From positions 1 through 34,783 of the forward strand of contig MKUL01000072.1 in NCBI GenBank assembly GCA_001897795.1: a stretch of DNA of 34,783 nt, in the 5' to 3' direction. Positions within the stretch are counted from its first letter, which is position 1, and each line of letters starts with the position of its first letter. The DNA is from Alphaproteobacteria bacterium 41-28. Lineage in GTDB: Bacteria; Pseudomonadota; Alphaproteobacteria; UBA9655. Both the position numbers and the translations under genes were made by a program. Below, piece by piece: positions 22,038 through 30,260 of this stretch. The notes beneath the pieces were generated by a model. It saw only the letters and a program-made list of their open reading frames with translations. It was not told the origin of the DNA and did not search any database.

Positions 22038-23849
22038 ATGTCCTTAAATAAATTATCAAAAATATCCGTTGGAATCGTTTTATCTTTAACTTTGTGTATT
22101 CCAACTCTTTCGTCCGACGCTGTAGCAGCAAAACATAGCCATGTTCACGCAAGGAAAAAAAGTGGATCTAAGACAGCAGCAAAAAGAACGCGCAAAAAAG
22201 TTCGTTCTCACAGAAGGGCTCGTTCTCACAAAAAGATCCGTTCACACAAAAGGATCCGTTCTCACAGAAGGATCCGTTCACAAAAAGGGACTCGTTCTAG
22301 CAGAAGATCTTTGAGAAGAGGTTCTCACAGAAGAGCAGTCGTAGCGGCTCCAGTTCCAGTAGTAGCTAACGCAGGCGCAGCAAATGCAGCAGCCGGTAAC
22401 GCAGGCGCAGATAATGCAGCCGGTAAGCCAGCAGCAAACGCGGCAGCAGCAAACGCAGCAGCAGTAAACGCAGGCGCAGCAAACGCAGGCGCAGCTAACC
22501 CAGCAGCAAATGCGGCAGCAGCTCATGCAGCAGCAGCAAATGCGGCAGCGGCTCATGCAGCAGTAGCAAACGCAGGTGCAGCTAACCCAGCAGCGGCAAA
22601 CGCAGGCGCAGCTAACCCAGCAGCAAACGCAGCAGCCGCAGCCGCAGTTCAAGGTCAAGGTAATGTAAATGCAGGTCCAGCAGTCCAAGGTAATGCAGGA
22701 CAAGTCGATCCTGCGGCTCAATGGATGGCACAAGTATTCAATCAGGCGTACGCTAATGGAGGAGCAGCACCAGCACCTGTTGTAAATAATGCACCAGCAC
22801 CTGTTAATAATGGAGCGCCAGTAGGTGCACCACCTGCGCCACCACCACCTGCAGTACAAGGTAATGCAGCTCCGGCAGCACTTGCAGTTCAAGGGCTAGC
22901 ACAAGCACTCGCTCAGGCGTTGGCTAATAAAGGAGCAGCACTTGCACCTGTTGATGTACCAGCACCCGCTGATGCACCAGCACCTGTAGTTGATGTACCA
23001 GTACCTGTTGATGCGCCAGCACCTGTAGTTGATGTATCAGCACCCGCTGATGCACCAGCACCTGTAGTTGATGTACCAGTACCTGTTGATGCGCCAGCAC
23101 CTGTAGTTGATGTACCAGCACCTGTTGATGCGCCAGCACCTGTAGTTGATGTACCAGCACCCGCTGATGCACCAGCACCTGTAGTTGATGCACCAGCACC
23201 TGTAGTTGATGTACCAGCACCCGCTGATGTACCAGCACCTATAGTTGATGTACCAGCACCTATAGTTGATGTACCAGCACCCGTTGATGCGCCAGCACCT
23301 GTAGTTGATGTACCCGCACCCGTTGATGCACCAGCACCTGTTGATGCGCCAGCAGCACCACCTCCACCACCACCACCTCTTCATGTACCTGTAGTTCAAG
23401 GTCAGCCAGGAGTTGCGCAGCTTGATTTGCTTAATGGGATTCAAAACGTTCAGTTAAAAGCAGCAGTGCAAGCTCCCGCAAATCCAGGGAATCCGCCGGC
23501 TGATAACGCTGATGGAGATAACCCGGCCGCTATTCAAAATGTGCTTGCTCACTTCATGGGTGGATTTGGCAACAATGCAGGAAACGCACCGGATGCTCCT
23601 CCTCCGCCACCAGCTGTTGATCTTCCTGATGATCAAAATCTTCAAGATGTGACTAAGATCGTGGCAGCTTTAGCAGCCAAAGCAGCCCAAAAAAATGATC
23701 AAGCAGGCGATCTTAATAATGCCCTAAAGGCAGGTTTGGTAGGTCTGAATAATGCTAATTATGGCGATGACGATGATGCTGACGATGCCGGTCCACATGG
23801 AGGAGGTCATGGGCATGATGACGATAACGATGATTGGTTGGATTTCTAA
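22038..23849 (+). CDS. Large secreted low-complexity protein (basic, Ala/Asn, Pro-rich and acidic blocks)
   Basis: 603 residues from the ATG at 22038, which has GGAG eight bases upstream; an ATG at 22002 is weaker. Signal peptide MSLNKLSKISVGIVLSLTLC... ending about AVAAK. Blocks follow in order: a strongly basic RSH(R/K)RIRS repeat region (about 35-105, histone H1-like), an Ala/Asn/Gly repeat (NAGAANAAA type, 110-205), a Gln-containing linker, a Pro repeat of 13-residue units DAPAPVVDVPAPV (about 305-440), a run of seven Pro, then a tail with APPPPPAVDLP and an acidic His-bearing end (DDDDADDAG...DDDNDDWLDF). No enzymatic domain. Surface structure, host-binding or nucleic-acid-binding roles are all possible. 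A good terminator follows. Confidence 0.8.
   Translation: MSLNKLSKISVGIVLSLTLCIPTLSSDAVAAKHSHVHARKKSGSKTAAKRTRKKVRSHRRARSHKKIRSHKRIRSHRRIRSQKGTRSSRRSLRRGSHRRAVVAAPVPVVANAGAANAAAGNAGADNAAGKPAANAAAANAAAVNAGAANAGAANPAANAAAAHAAAANAAAAHAAVANAGAANPAAANAGAANPAANAAAAAAVQGQGNVNAGPAVQGNAGQVDPAAQWMAQVFNQAYANGGAAPAPVVNNAPAPVNNGAPVGAPPAPPPPAVQGNAAPAALAVQGLAQALAQALANKGAALAPVDVPAPADAPAPVVDVPVPVDAPAPVVDVSAPADAPAPVVDVPVPVDAPAPVVDVPAPVDAPAPVVDVPAPADAPAPVVDAPAPVVDVPAPADVPAPIVDVPAPIVDVPAPVDAPAPVVDVPAPVDAPAPVDAPAAPPPPPPPLHVPVVQGQPGVAQLDLLNGIQNVQLKAAVQAPANPGNPPADNADGDNPAAIQNVLAHFMGGFGNNAGNAPDAPPPPPAVDLPDDQNLQDVTKIVAALAAKAAQKNDQAGDLNNALKAGLVGLNNANYGDDDDADDAGPHGGGHGHDDDNDDWLDF
22935..23355 (+). repeat. In-gene tandem repeat, about 39-bp unit
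   Basis: Coding repeat for DAPAPVVDVPAPV and shorter 18- to 21-bp variants, with third-position and A/V changes. Length variation between strains by slippage or recombination is expected. Confidence 0.85.
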
Positions 23850-23866
23850 ATCCTAACCTTCAAAGA

Positions 23867-23891
23867 AAAGCCCCTTCGGGGGCTTTTTTTA
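23867..23891 (+). terminator. Rho-independent terminator
   Basis: AAAAGCCCC-TTCG-GGGGCTTTT followed by more T, 18 bp after the stop of the low-complexity protein gene. The very stable TTCG-type loop makes this a strong terminator. Confidence 0.93.
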
Positions 23892-23939
23892 TAGGCCCGC
23901 ATCTGAAGGATAAGCGTCACAAATGCTTCCTGCTCTTAC

Positions 23940-24581
23940 TTAATCGTGAAGGCTCATGGCCCTATCCTTGATGGGGCCATTTTTTTTTGGAAGGGGAAGG
24001 GTGGCTCTTTTAAATTCAATCATTCTCAAAATCGCAGTTAGCAAAACAAGAAACGAAAAGAAAGAAGCCAAAATCTGGAAATAGTCTGGAAAAAGAATCA
24101 TGACTCCAAAGAACGCAAAAGCTTCAGGCCGTTCCATGAGACCGGGGCTATAATGAAAACTCTTATGGGATTCATTCTTCGAAAAAATGCCAACAACAAG
24201 AAACGAAGTGACACAAATAAGTATACTTCCCAGCATAGCGAAGCTCGCCACCGCTCGTGTTTCGGGAGAGACAAGAAAGAGCCCCAAGACAATTGAGACT
24301 TCCACAATCCTGTCACCTATAATATCTAAAGCTGTCCCATAGGGTGACTCTTTATGGAAAAGGCGCGCAACCGTTCCATCGAGCGTATCCAAAAGCCCTG
24401 AAAGCATCAATAGGAGGATAGCAAGAGTGAGTTGATCAGAAAGGAGTGCAAGGATAATACAGACGCCTGATAGAACACTTAAGAGTGTTACGGAATTGGG
24501 CGAGAAAACTCTCCCGATCATTAACGCAAGAGGATCTCCAAGGATCTTTTGGTAAGTAGGCCTTATATAGAGTTCAATCAT
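23940..24581 (-). CDS. CDP-alcohol phosphatidyltransferase family protein
   Basis: 213 residues, integral membrane. The family signature D-G-x2-A-R-x8-G-x3-D-x3-D is complete (LDGTVARLF...YGTALDIIGDR, about residues 67-91). Several hydrophobic helices surround it. Such enzymes join a CDP-linked lipid to an alcohol such as glycerol-phosphate, inositol-phosphate or serine; the substrate is not set by the motif. Its ATG overlaps the stop of the oxidoreductase gene by 4 bp (ATGA), so it is last in a three-gene operon. The combination with TVP38 suggests a membrane-lipid role. Confidence 0.9.
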   Translation of the reverse strand: MIELYIRPTYQKILGDPLALMIGRVFSPNSVTLLSVLSGVCIILALLSDQLTLAILLLMLSGLLDTLDGTVARLFHKESPYGTALDIIGDRIVEVSIVLGLFLVSPETRAVASFAMLGSILICVTSFLVVGIFSKNESHKSFHYSPGLMERPEAFAFFGVMILFPDYFQILASFFSFLVLLTAILRMIEFKRATLPLPKKNGPIKDRAMSLHD

Positions 24582-25993
24582 GGGACGACCTTCATCAGGA
24601 AACGGACAATTTTTCGGGTAAACGGGGAAAAAAGGAGAGGAGTGTAAAAGGATCCGGCCACTCTTTTATTAATTTCTGAAAGAGTAGGGTAGGGAACAAT
24701 CGCATCGGCTAGGGCGCGTAATTTAAGATTTTTTTCAATAGCAAGGCTCCAGGGAAGGATGAGTTCTCCAGCATTTGCACCAATAATGGAAACACCCAAA
24801 ATCTGACCCTTGGGTGTGGTGAAGACTTTAATAAGACCTGTGGTCTCTCGTTCCGCTTGAGCCCTGTCAGAGTCCTTATAGGGCCAATATAATGTTTTGG
24901 TATGAGGTGGGACCTGCTGGTGGGTAAGGCCCACATGGGCAACTTCTGGATCCGTAAATGTGACCCAAGGGACGGTCTTATCGTTTACTTTTGAAGGAAG
25001 ATGAAAGAGGCAATTCTTTATAACGACGCCGGCTTGGTATGAGGCCATATGGGTAAACTGATATCCTCCAATCACATCTCCAAGGGCATAAATCTTTTTG
25101 TGCGTTGTCCTGAGACGTCCATCGACCGTAATGCCTTTTGGCGTATGGCGAACGCCTGCTTCTTCAAGACCTAAATGATCGACATTGGGTTTCCGCCCCG
25201 TGGCCATCAAAAGGTGGGAACCTTCAAGAGTTATTTCTTTACCCTCATGTTCAACCTCAAGATATAAAACTTTCTTTTTTTGAGATACTGAAAGAACTTT
25301 AGCTTTTTCAATGATATTGAGTCCATCAGCTTTCAAGCGTTGACGTAAAATATCGACGATCTCAGGATCTTCTCTGGGAAGAAGGGTAAAAGCCTCTAGA
25401 ATCGTGGTTTTAACGCCAAGGAGGCGATAGGCTTGAGCGATTTCGCAGCCAATCGGTCCTCCTCCCACGACAATCAGATGGTCTGGTTTTTCTTTTAAAT
25501 TAAAAATGGTTTCATTGGTTAAATAAGGAATATTTTCGATTCCAGGCAGGGGAACAATGGCAGGTGAAGATCCAGTTGAGATGACAAAATACTTAGCTTT
25601 AATCTGGGTATTGCCTGCCTGAACAAGGGTTGGAGAGAGAAAGGAGGCTCTTTCCCGAATCACATGAACGCCTAAGCCCTCAAACCTCTCCACAGAATCC
25701 TGTGGAGCAATGGTCGTAATAACATTTTGGATATGCTGTTGGAGCTTCTCAAAGTTGACTTTGGGTTCTTCTTCTTGAATGCCAAAGGCCCCAGAGGTGC
25801 GAAAAACGTTAGCGCGTTTCGCAGCAGCTAAAAGAGATTTTGAGGGAACGCATCCGTAATTGAGACAATCTCCTCCCATTTTATGGGCTTCAATGAGAAC
25901 AACGCTTGCTCCCAGCTGGGCAGCGCCTGCTGCAACGCTTAACCCCCCCGAACCAGCGCCAATGACGCAAAGATCAACTTTCAGTGTTTCCAT
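24578..25993 (-). CDS. FAD-dependent pyridine nucleotide-disulfide oxidoreductase (MerA/Lpd-like)
   Basis: 471 residues. FAD-binding GAGSGGLSVAAGAAQLGASV, redox-active disulfide GGDCLNYGCVPSKSL (C-x4-C, about residues 43-48), NAD(P)-binding GGGPIGCEIA, second FAD motif YALGDVIGG, and the dimerisation domain. In lipoamide dehydrogenase and glutathione reductase the acid-base His sits in H-P-T; here the site reads PYPTLSE, with Tyr in its place, so ordinary dihydrolipoamide chemistry is doubtful. Genes of this type often follow TVP38/TMEM64 genes, as here (20-bp overlap). Substrate unknown. Confidence 0.88.
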   Translation of the reverse strand: METLKVDLCVIGAGSGGLSVAAGAAQLGASVVLIEAHKMGGDCLNYGCVPSKSLLAAAKRANVFRTSGAFGIQEEEPKVNFEKLQQHIQNVITTIAPQDSVERFEGLGVHVIRERASFLSPTLVQAGNTQIKAKYFVISTGSSPAIVPLPGIENIPYLTNETIFNLKEKPDHLIVVGGGPIGCEIAQAYRLLGVKTTILEAFTLLPREDPEIVDILRQRLKADGLNIIEKAKVLSVSQKKKVLYLEVEHEGKEITLEGSHLLMATGRKPNVDHLGLEEAGVRHTPKGITVDGRLRTTHKKIYALGDVIGGYQFTHMASYQAGVVIKNCLFHLPSKVNDKTVPWVTFTDPEVAHVGLTHQQVPPHTKTLYWPYKDSDRAQAERETTGLIKVFTTPKGQILGVSIIGANAGELILPWSLAIEKNLKLRALADAIVPYPTLSEINKRVAGSFYTPLLFSPFTRKIVRFLMKVVP

Positions 25994-26687
25994 TTGTTTT
26001 TTTTCTTTTTTTATAAATTATGGGAAGAAGAGAAAGTACTGCAAGTCCCAAAATAGGAAGAAAAATTTCGGGGGTAAAAATAATATGTAGATCGGGCATG
26101 CGACCTTGGTCGAAGAGAGCGCCAAGACCATTTCCCAAAAGGGCGTAAACAAACGTGCCAGGGATTATTCCGATAAGAGTTGCAAGGACAAAAGTTCGGA
26201 GCGGCACGTTTAAAAAGGGAGCAGCCATGGTGACGGCCCAAAAAGGAAAAATGGGGACGAGTCTTAAGGAAAGGAGATAAGAGAATGCATTTTCTTGGAA
26301 ACCCGCTTCCATTTTTTTTATCCAAGGTGTTGCTTTTTCTTGGAAGACTTCACCAAGTGTTGTTTTAATGGTAAGGAAGAGAAAAGTAGCTCCTAAGGTT
26401 GCACTAAGATCTATGACAATGAGAGCGACAACAGGTCCAAAAAGAAATCCCCCGAGAATCGTTAAATAAAGAGCAATGGGAAGGGAGGTTGCGGCAACAA
26501 CAACATATAGAATTCCAAACGTTAAAATAGAAAGAACGAAATGCTGTGCAACGAGATCTTTTAGAATGTGACGGTATTCTTGAAGGAAGGAAAAGCTAAA
26601 ATATTTCCCAAAGCCAAACAGATAGAACGAAATAAGGATCAGGATCAAAATAAAAAGAGGGATCCATTTTTTTAAGTTTTTTATCAA
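25974..26687 (-). CDS. TVP38/TMEM64 (VTT-domain, DedA-like) membrane protein
   Basis: 237 residues, five or six membrane helices. The VTT core is seen in LTILGGFLFGPVVALIVI and LLSLRLVPIFPFWAVTMAAP followed by IGIIPGTFVYALLG. VTT/DedA proteins are linked to lipid scrambling and membrane homeostasis. No ATG fits; the TTG at 26687, with GGGAG ten bases upstream, is the likely start. First gene of the operon with the flavin oxidoreductase and CDP-alcohol phosphatidyltransferase, with overlapping ends throughout. Confidence 0.9.
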   Translation of the reverse strand: MIKNLKKWIPLFILILILISFYLFGFGKYFSFSFLQEYRHILKDLVAQHFVLSILTFGILYVVVAATSLPIALYLTILGGFLFGPVVALIVIDLSATLGATFLFLTIKTTLGEVFQEKATPWIKKMEAGFQENAFSYLLSLRLVPIFPFWAVTMAAPFLNVPLRTFVLATLIGIIPGTFVYALLGNGLGALFDQGRMPDLHIIFTPEIFLPILGLAVLSLLPIIYKKRKKTNGNTES

Positions 26688-26730
26688 GATAAGTTTTCTC
26701 CCTCGTATCGACTCACTCCTCTCCCCAGAT

Positions 26731-26879
26731 GTGTCATCCTTGGGCTAGAAAAGGCTTGTTTTTTATAAAAAAACAATAACTTTTCTTGACCCGAGGATCC
26801 TGTTGCCAAAGAGATCCTCGGCCAAGAAATGCTAATGTTTTCCGGGGGAAAACAAAGCATTTCTTGCCAAGGATGACAC
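26731..26879. repeat. 149-bp cloverleaf-forming palindromic element
   Basis: Outer arms GTGTCATCCTTGG (26731-26743) and CCAAGGATGACAC (26867-26879) pair perfectly. Inside are three hairpins: AGAAAAG...CTTTTCT (26747-26786, extended by TTGTTTTTT/AAAAAACAA); CCGAGGATC/GATCCTCGG (26791-26821); and CAAGAAATGCT/AGCATTTCTTG (26823-26866, extended by GTTTTCC/GGAAAAC). No ORF. It lies between the TVP38 operon promoter and the end of ku. It looks like a miniature palindromic mobile element or a structured RNA gene. Confidence 0.8.
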
Positions 26880-26986
26880 CAATGGTTGAGTGGTCATTCT
26901 CCCTTATTTCCAATTTATAGTATGCCTGAAAAAAAGTGACGAATCTATGAATTTTGGGGATCGTGTCACTTCAACAGGGATGAACC

Positions 26987-27793
26987 TCAATGATGACGGT
27001 GAATTGAGGGGGTTTTTTCATGTTGATGCAACGACGCGCGGAGGGCATCCATTAAGGAAATCTCAGGCGCTGTTGCTGGTTTTGCAACTTTTATTTTTAC
27101 CCGCTTACCTTTCTGCTTAAGCTTTATTGCTTTAGCGAGGCGCACGGCGAACGTATCCTTAAAATGACTTATATCAAATTTCTTTTTATGGAGTTTACTC
27201 ATGAGAAGTTCTGCAAGTTTTAACTCCTGTTTATCGAGTTTTGCAGGAACTTTGAGCTTATCAAACAGGTCGAGATGCTTTATCTCATAGTCATAATGAA
27301 GAGTTGTCATTAATAGTCCACTTTCATAAGGCTGCAGCAGGCAGATATAATCCTTATCCCTCAATACAAATTGGGCTACTGCAGATTGTTCTCGTTCTTT
27401 TAGAGCAGCCGCTAAAAGAAAGAATGCTTTATTAGTCGATTTCTGGGGAATTACAAAATAATGCTGATCGTAATAAACGGGCGGAACTGTGCGTGTATCA
27501 ACAAATTCCACCACCTCAATAGTATCCGTTTTTTCTGGCCTTAATTTTTGTAGATTTTCTTTGGTAATAACAAAATAAGTTCCATCCGGCAGCTTCAAAC
27601 CTTTAACAATCTCTTCCCATGTGATTTCCTTATTGCAATGAGGACACCATCGTTTATTGGCGATGGGTGTATTGCAGGCACTATGCAACATCTTAAAACC
27701 TATAACGTGAGGCTGTACAGCTGAGTATAGTTGTACTGGAATCGAAACAAGTCCAAAATTGATGGAGCCTTTCCATATTGCTAGTGTTGCCAT
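26987..27793 (-). CDS. ku: Bacterial Ku, non-homologous end-joining protein
   Basis: 268 residues, the usual size. MATLAIWKGSINFGLVSIPVQLYSA is the diagnostic N-terminus. HSACNTPIANKRWCPHCNKEI, EVVEFVDTRTVPPVYYDQHYFV and the Ku-bridge region follow. The homodimer rings DNA ends and recruits ligase LigD; no ligD is in the window. The basic C-terminus (KQKGKRVKIKVAK) fits the DNA-binding tail of bacterial Ku. Transcribed alone, leftward. Confidence 0.96.
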   Translation of the reverse strand: MATLAIWKGSINFGLVSIPVQLYSAVQPHVIGFKMLHSACNTPIANKRWCPHCNKEITWEEIVKGLKLPDGTYFVITKENLQKLRPEKTDTIEVVEFVDTRTVPPVYYDQHYFVIPQKSTNKAFFLLAAALKEREQSAVAQFVLRDKDYICLLQPYESGLLMTTLHYDYEIKHLDLFDKLKVPAKLDKQELKLAELLMSKLHKKKFDISHFKDTFAVRLAKAIKLKQKGKRVKIKVAKPATAPEISLMDALRASLHQHEKTPSIHRHH

Positions 27794-28102
27794 GATATTT
27801 ACCTTTTATTTCAATAGGTACATATTGCAGCATTATTATTAATAAGTTGTTAAAGTCATCTCATATAAGGTGCCTATCTTATTTTTTTTATTCCTATAAC
27901 CTCACCATTGGATAAGAGAGAAAATAGGCGGGCTAAGCTTTCTTAAATCGCTTTTTCTTTGATGTCTTACTGGTGCACACCGTAGTTTTTACGTGAGTGA
28001 TCTTCACGCGAAGATATATATCTAAATTTTTGATAGAAATATAATATTCTCAATATTTAAAAAATTGAGAGATAAAAATAAATCTATCAAATAGAGAGTA
28101 TT
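27794..28102 (+). promoter_or_regulatory. Divergent region with nested hairpin before the 28103 gene
   Basis: Between ku (leftward) and the exported protein (rightward). Just before the latter, TTTGATAGA (28029-28037) pairs with TCTATCAAA (28083-28091), and inside it TCTCAAT (28048-28054) pairs with ATTGAGA (28064-28070). The structure ends two bases before the purine-rich AGAGAG ribosome site. It could be an operator pair or a leader hairpin. Confidence 0.45.
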
Positions 28103-29032
28103 ATGTATCAAAAAAAATTATGCCATATTTTATCCTATACCTTTATTTCCTCTTTTTTAATCAACTGCCAGCTTAACGCAGGAATGGGAGAGGGTTTAGA
28201 AGAAGCCTCATCAAGTAAAGGTGTAAGAATAGGGAGCACCCTGAAATTGAGTAAAGATTCTGAATCTCTTGAAAGGGAGGAAAGATTTGTTCCAACCGTC
28301 TCTCTTAATCAGAGTCCTCAAGAAAATGATGAAGATGAGGAGGGATGGGTTCTTACTCCTTTTAAAATTCTTCCTCCTCCAAACATGGATATTGAGGAAA
28401 TTGCTCAAATGGACTTCAGACAAAAAAGGGCTTGGGAAGGGGCCGGAAATTGGAGTTTATATCCAGGAACTTCTGGATATCGACGCCAACTAATCCGTCG
28501 TGGAGTCTCAAAAACAGTTTATACGCTCTGGATAATTTCAGAACCAATACTCCTACCTGCATTTATGAGGGGTGGTGTGGATTTTGTGTTAGGTAAGTAT
28601 ACTCCAATAATTTTAGAGTTTGCAGGAGACTATGCTGAAAAGGTGACCTCAGCTGTTTCTCCCCTTGCCAAACTTGATCCTACGGGGTTGTTTCGTAAAT
28701 TTACCAGGTATTCTATAAGGAACATAGCTAAGGGAGAAGCCTTGCGAAAGCTTGCTAAATACGCAGAGTATTTTGAAAAATTCTCAATCCCAGCTCTAAC
28801 TTCTTTTGCAAGGCTACTTTCTTGTATCAGCAGTGCAGGATTTAAAAAAGGCAGGCAGAGCTCCCTTATTACTTCTGATCAAGAAAAAAGTGAAGCGCTT
28901 CTCGATGAAGGATGGACATGGATGGATCAAGAAGAGAAAGCAGATATCAATCTCTCGCAATCTCTGTTGAGCATCTCACCCATAGCCCAGGCGGAGTTCA
29001 TAACAAACAATACTCAACAAAATGAAGAATAA
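28103..29032 (+). CDS. Exported protein of unknown function
   Basis: 309 residues. N-terminal signal MYQKKLCHILSYTFISSFLINCQLNAG; cleavage after LNA is likely, since the Cys is in a poor lipobox (LINC). A polar segment with EDEEGWVLTPFKILPPP (about 75-95) is followed by a more hydrophobic, helical C-terminal half (YTLWIISEPILLPAFMRGGVDFVLG; KLAKYAEYFEKFSIPALTSFARLLSC). No family recognised. It sits beside the regulator and LRR genes of the effector-like cluster. A bidirectional terminator follows. Confidence 0.65.
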   Translation: MYQKKLCHILSYTFISSFLINCQLNAGMGEGLEEASSSKGVRIGSTLKLSKDSESLEREERFVPTVSLNQSPQENDEDEEGWVLTPFKILPPPNMDIEEIAQMDFRQKRAWEGAGNWSLYPGTSGYRRQLIRRGVSKTVYTLWIISEPILLPAFMRGGVDFVLGKYTPIILEFAGDYAEKVTSAVSPLAKLDPTGLFRKFTRYSIRNIAKGEALRKLAKYAEYFEKFSIPALTSFARLLSCISSAGFKKGRQSSLITSDQEKSEALLDEGWTWMDQEEKADINLSQSLLSISPIAQAEFITNNTQQNEE

Positions 29033-29079
29033 ATGAGTGTTCAAAAAAATGATTAGTACAAATCTCGCTCTTAAAGTCA

Positions 29080-29106
29080 GGAAGGATAGACCTATTCTAT
29101 CCTTCC
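29080..29106. terminator. Bidirectional terminator between convergent genes
   Basis: A perfect 11-base stem GGAAGGATAGA / TCTATCCTTCC around a five-base loop. T/A-rich flanks serve both strands. It separates the exported protein (rightward) from the LuxR-type regulator (leftward). Confidence 0.8.
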
Positions 29107-29143
29107 TTAATTTTAAAAGACACTTGATAAACAGCTTCTTAAT

Positions 29144-29992
29144 TTAAAAAATAACTTTATTAATATCTAAACCATACCAATCTAAATGATCAAGATAGAG
29201 CGTTATCAACTTCTCTTTGCGACTGCACCCCATTTTAAATTTAAGTGAATTGATATAACCCTCAACTGTTCGAGGAGAAATAGAGAGTTTACGAGCTATA
29301 TCTTTAAAAGAACTACCAATGGCTAAAAGGTGAAGGCACTGAAACTCTCGATCTGAAGTTTTAACAAATCCCTTCGAGGAATAAAGATGTCGATGTGTTC
29401 TCAGAAAATTTATAAATTCTTCTATCTTTGGCTGCATGTTAGTTTTAACAATAGGATGAAAAAGAGGAGGAAGTGAATATTGTCCAAATGGAACTTCTTC
29501 AACAAGTCCAATAACATTACGAAGTGCAGGTAGAAAAAAACTAATAAATTCCTGAAGCAGAGAGGGATTTTTCAAATAATGCCCCATAAGATCCTTATCA
29601 TTTAAAGTCCCCATAAAAGTCCAAGCTTCTAAAAAATTTTCTGTTTGTCGACATATATCTATTCCATGCCATAGATTTCTTGAATGATAGGCTTTGTGAA
29701 TTTCGTTGAGGGGCTTGTGGGGCCAGCTGCTTGTAATCAGCTTATTTTCTGGAATAATGATGGATTGGTCTCCAATATAAGATCTATTGTTTGTAGCGTT
29801 TTGTGCGTAATAAGAACAGTATTCTAAACTATTATTGATGCCGAAGTACCTTCCATCTTTATGAATCATCATATAAGAAAATCCGGAGATGCCAAGAAAT
29901 TTAAGGGGTTGTATGCAGGATTGAATAATTGTATCAAATTTTGCAGTCAAAAATAGATATGCTGTATAGTTAATTTCACTCATTTTTTGCAT
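29144..29992 (-). CDS. LuxR-type transcriptional regulator
   Basis: 282 residues. The C-terminal helix-turn-helix is clear at about 205-260: TSDREFQCLHLLAIGSSFKD, then IARKLSISPRTVEGYINSLK, then KMGCSRKEKL. The N-terminal 190 residues resemble the autoinducer-binding/PAS-like half of LuxR proteins in length, with FSYMMIHKDGRYF and WHGIDICRQTENFLEAWTF, but the usual acyl-homoserine-lactone pocket residues are not evident, so the signal is unknown. The start could be the ATG three codons in. No luxI is nearby. It may control the neighbouring secreted proteins (inference from position only). Confidence 0.85.
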   Translation of the reverse strand: MQKMSEINYTAYLFLTAKFDTIIQSCIQPLKFLGISGFSYMMIHKDGRYFGINNSLEYCSYYAQNATNNRSYIGDQSIIIPENKLITSSWPHKPLNEIHKAYHSRNLWHGIDICRQTENFLEAWTFMGTLNDKDLMGHYLKNPSLLQEFISFFLPALRNVIGLVEEVPFGQYSLPPLFHPIVKTNMQPKIEEFINFLRTHRHLYSSKGFVKTSDREFQCLHLLAIGSSFKDIARKLSISPRTVEGYINSLKFKMGCSRKEKLITLYLDHLDWYGLDINKVIF

Positions 29993-30260
29993 AATGGAGA
30001 GTTAACCTTGTTTCAAATTTTCCCCTCACTGTTTTAAAATAGGCGTATGAATGATTTATTTAAATTAGAAATTTAAACTAATTTTCAAATCCTTCGAACA
30101 AATCAATAATTCTGTCAACCTCCTTTTAAGAAGACGTTTAAATTAGATATTTTCCCTTTTGAGGGGTGTCATTTATTTGTATTATGAAATTTAGTAAAAG
30201 AGTTCATCTATGATCAACTCATCCTATTTACACAAATCTTCTGACAGATTCTTTTTTACG

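Noticed and set aside
22924..23238. Regular repeats that could suggest a CRISPR array, and long open frames on the minus strand
   Set aside because: The periodicity is codon-based and encodes the Pro-rich repeat of the plus-strand protein. There are no unique spacers, and the minus-strand frames (Val/His/Gln-rich or Cys/Trp-rich) are mirror images of low-complexity coding DNA.
26947..27120. Rightward ORF overlapping the end of ku
   Set aside because: It overlaps real ku coding sequence, has no family resemblance and no convincing Shine-Dalgarno. The hairpin CCTCAAT/ATTGAGG at about 26985-27010 followed by T lies in the ku 3' end on the wrong strand to end it.
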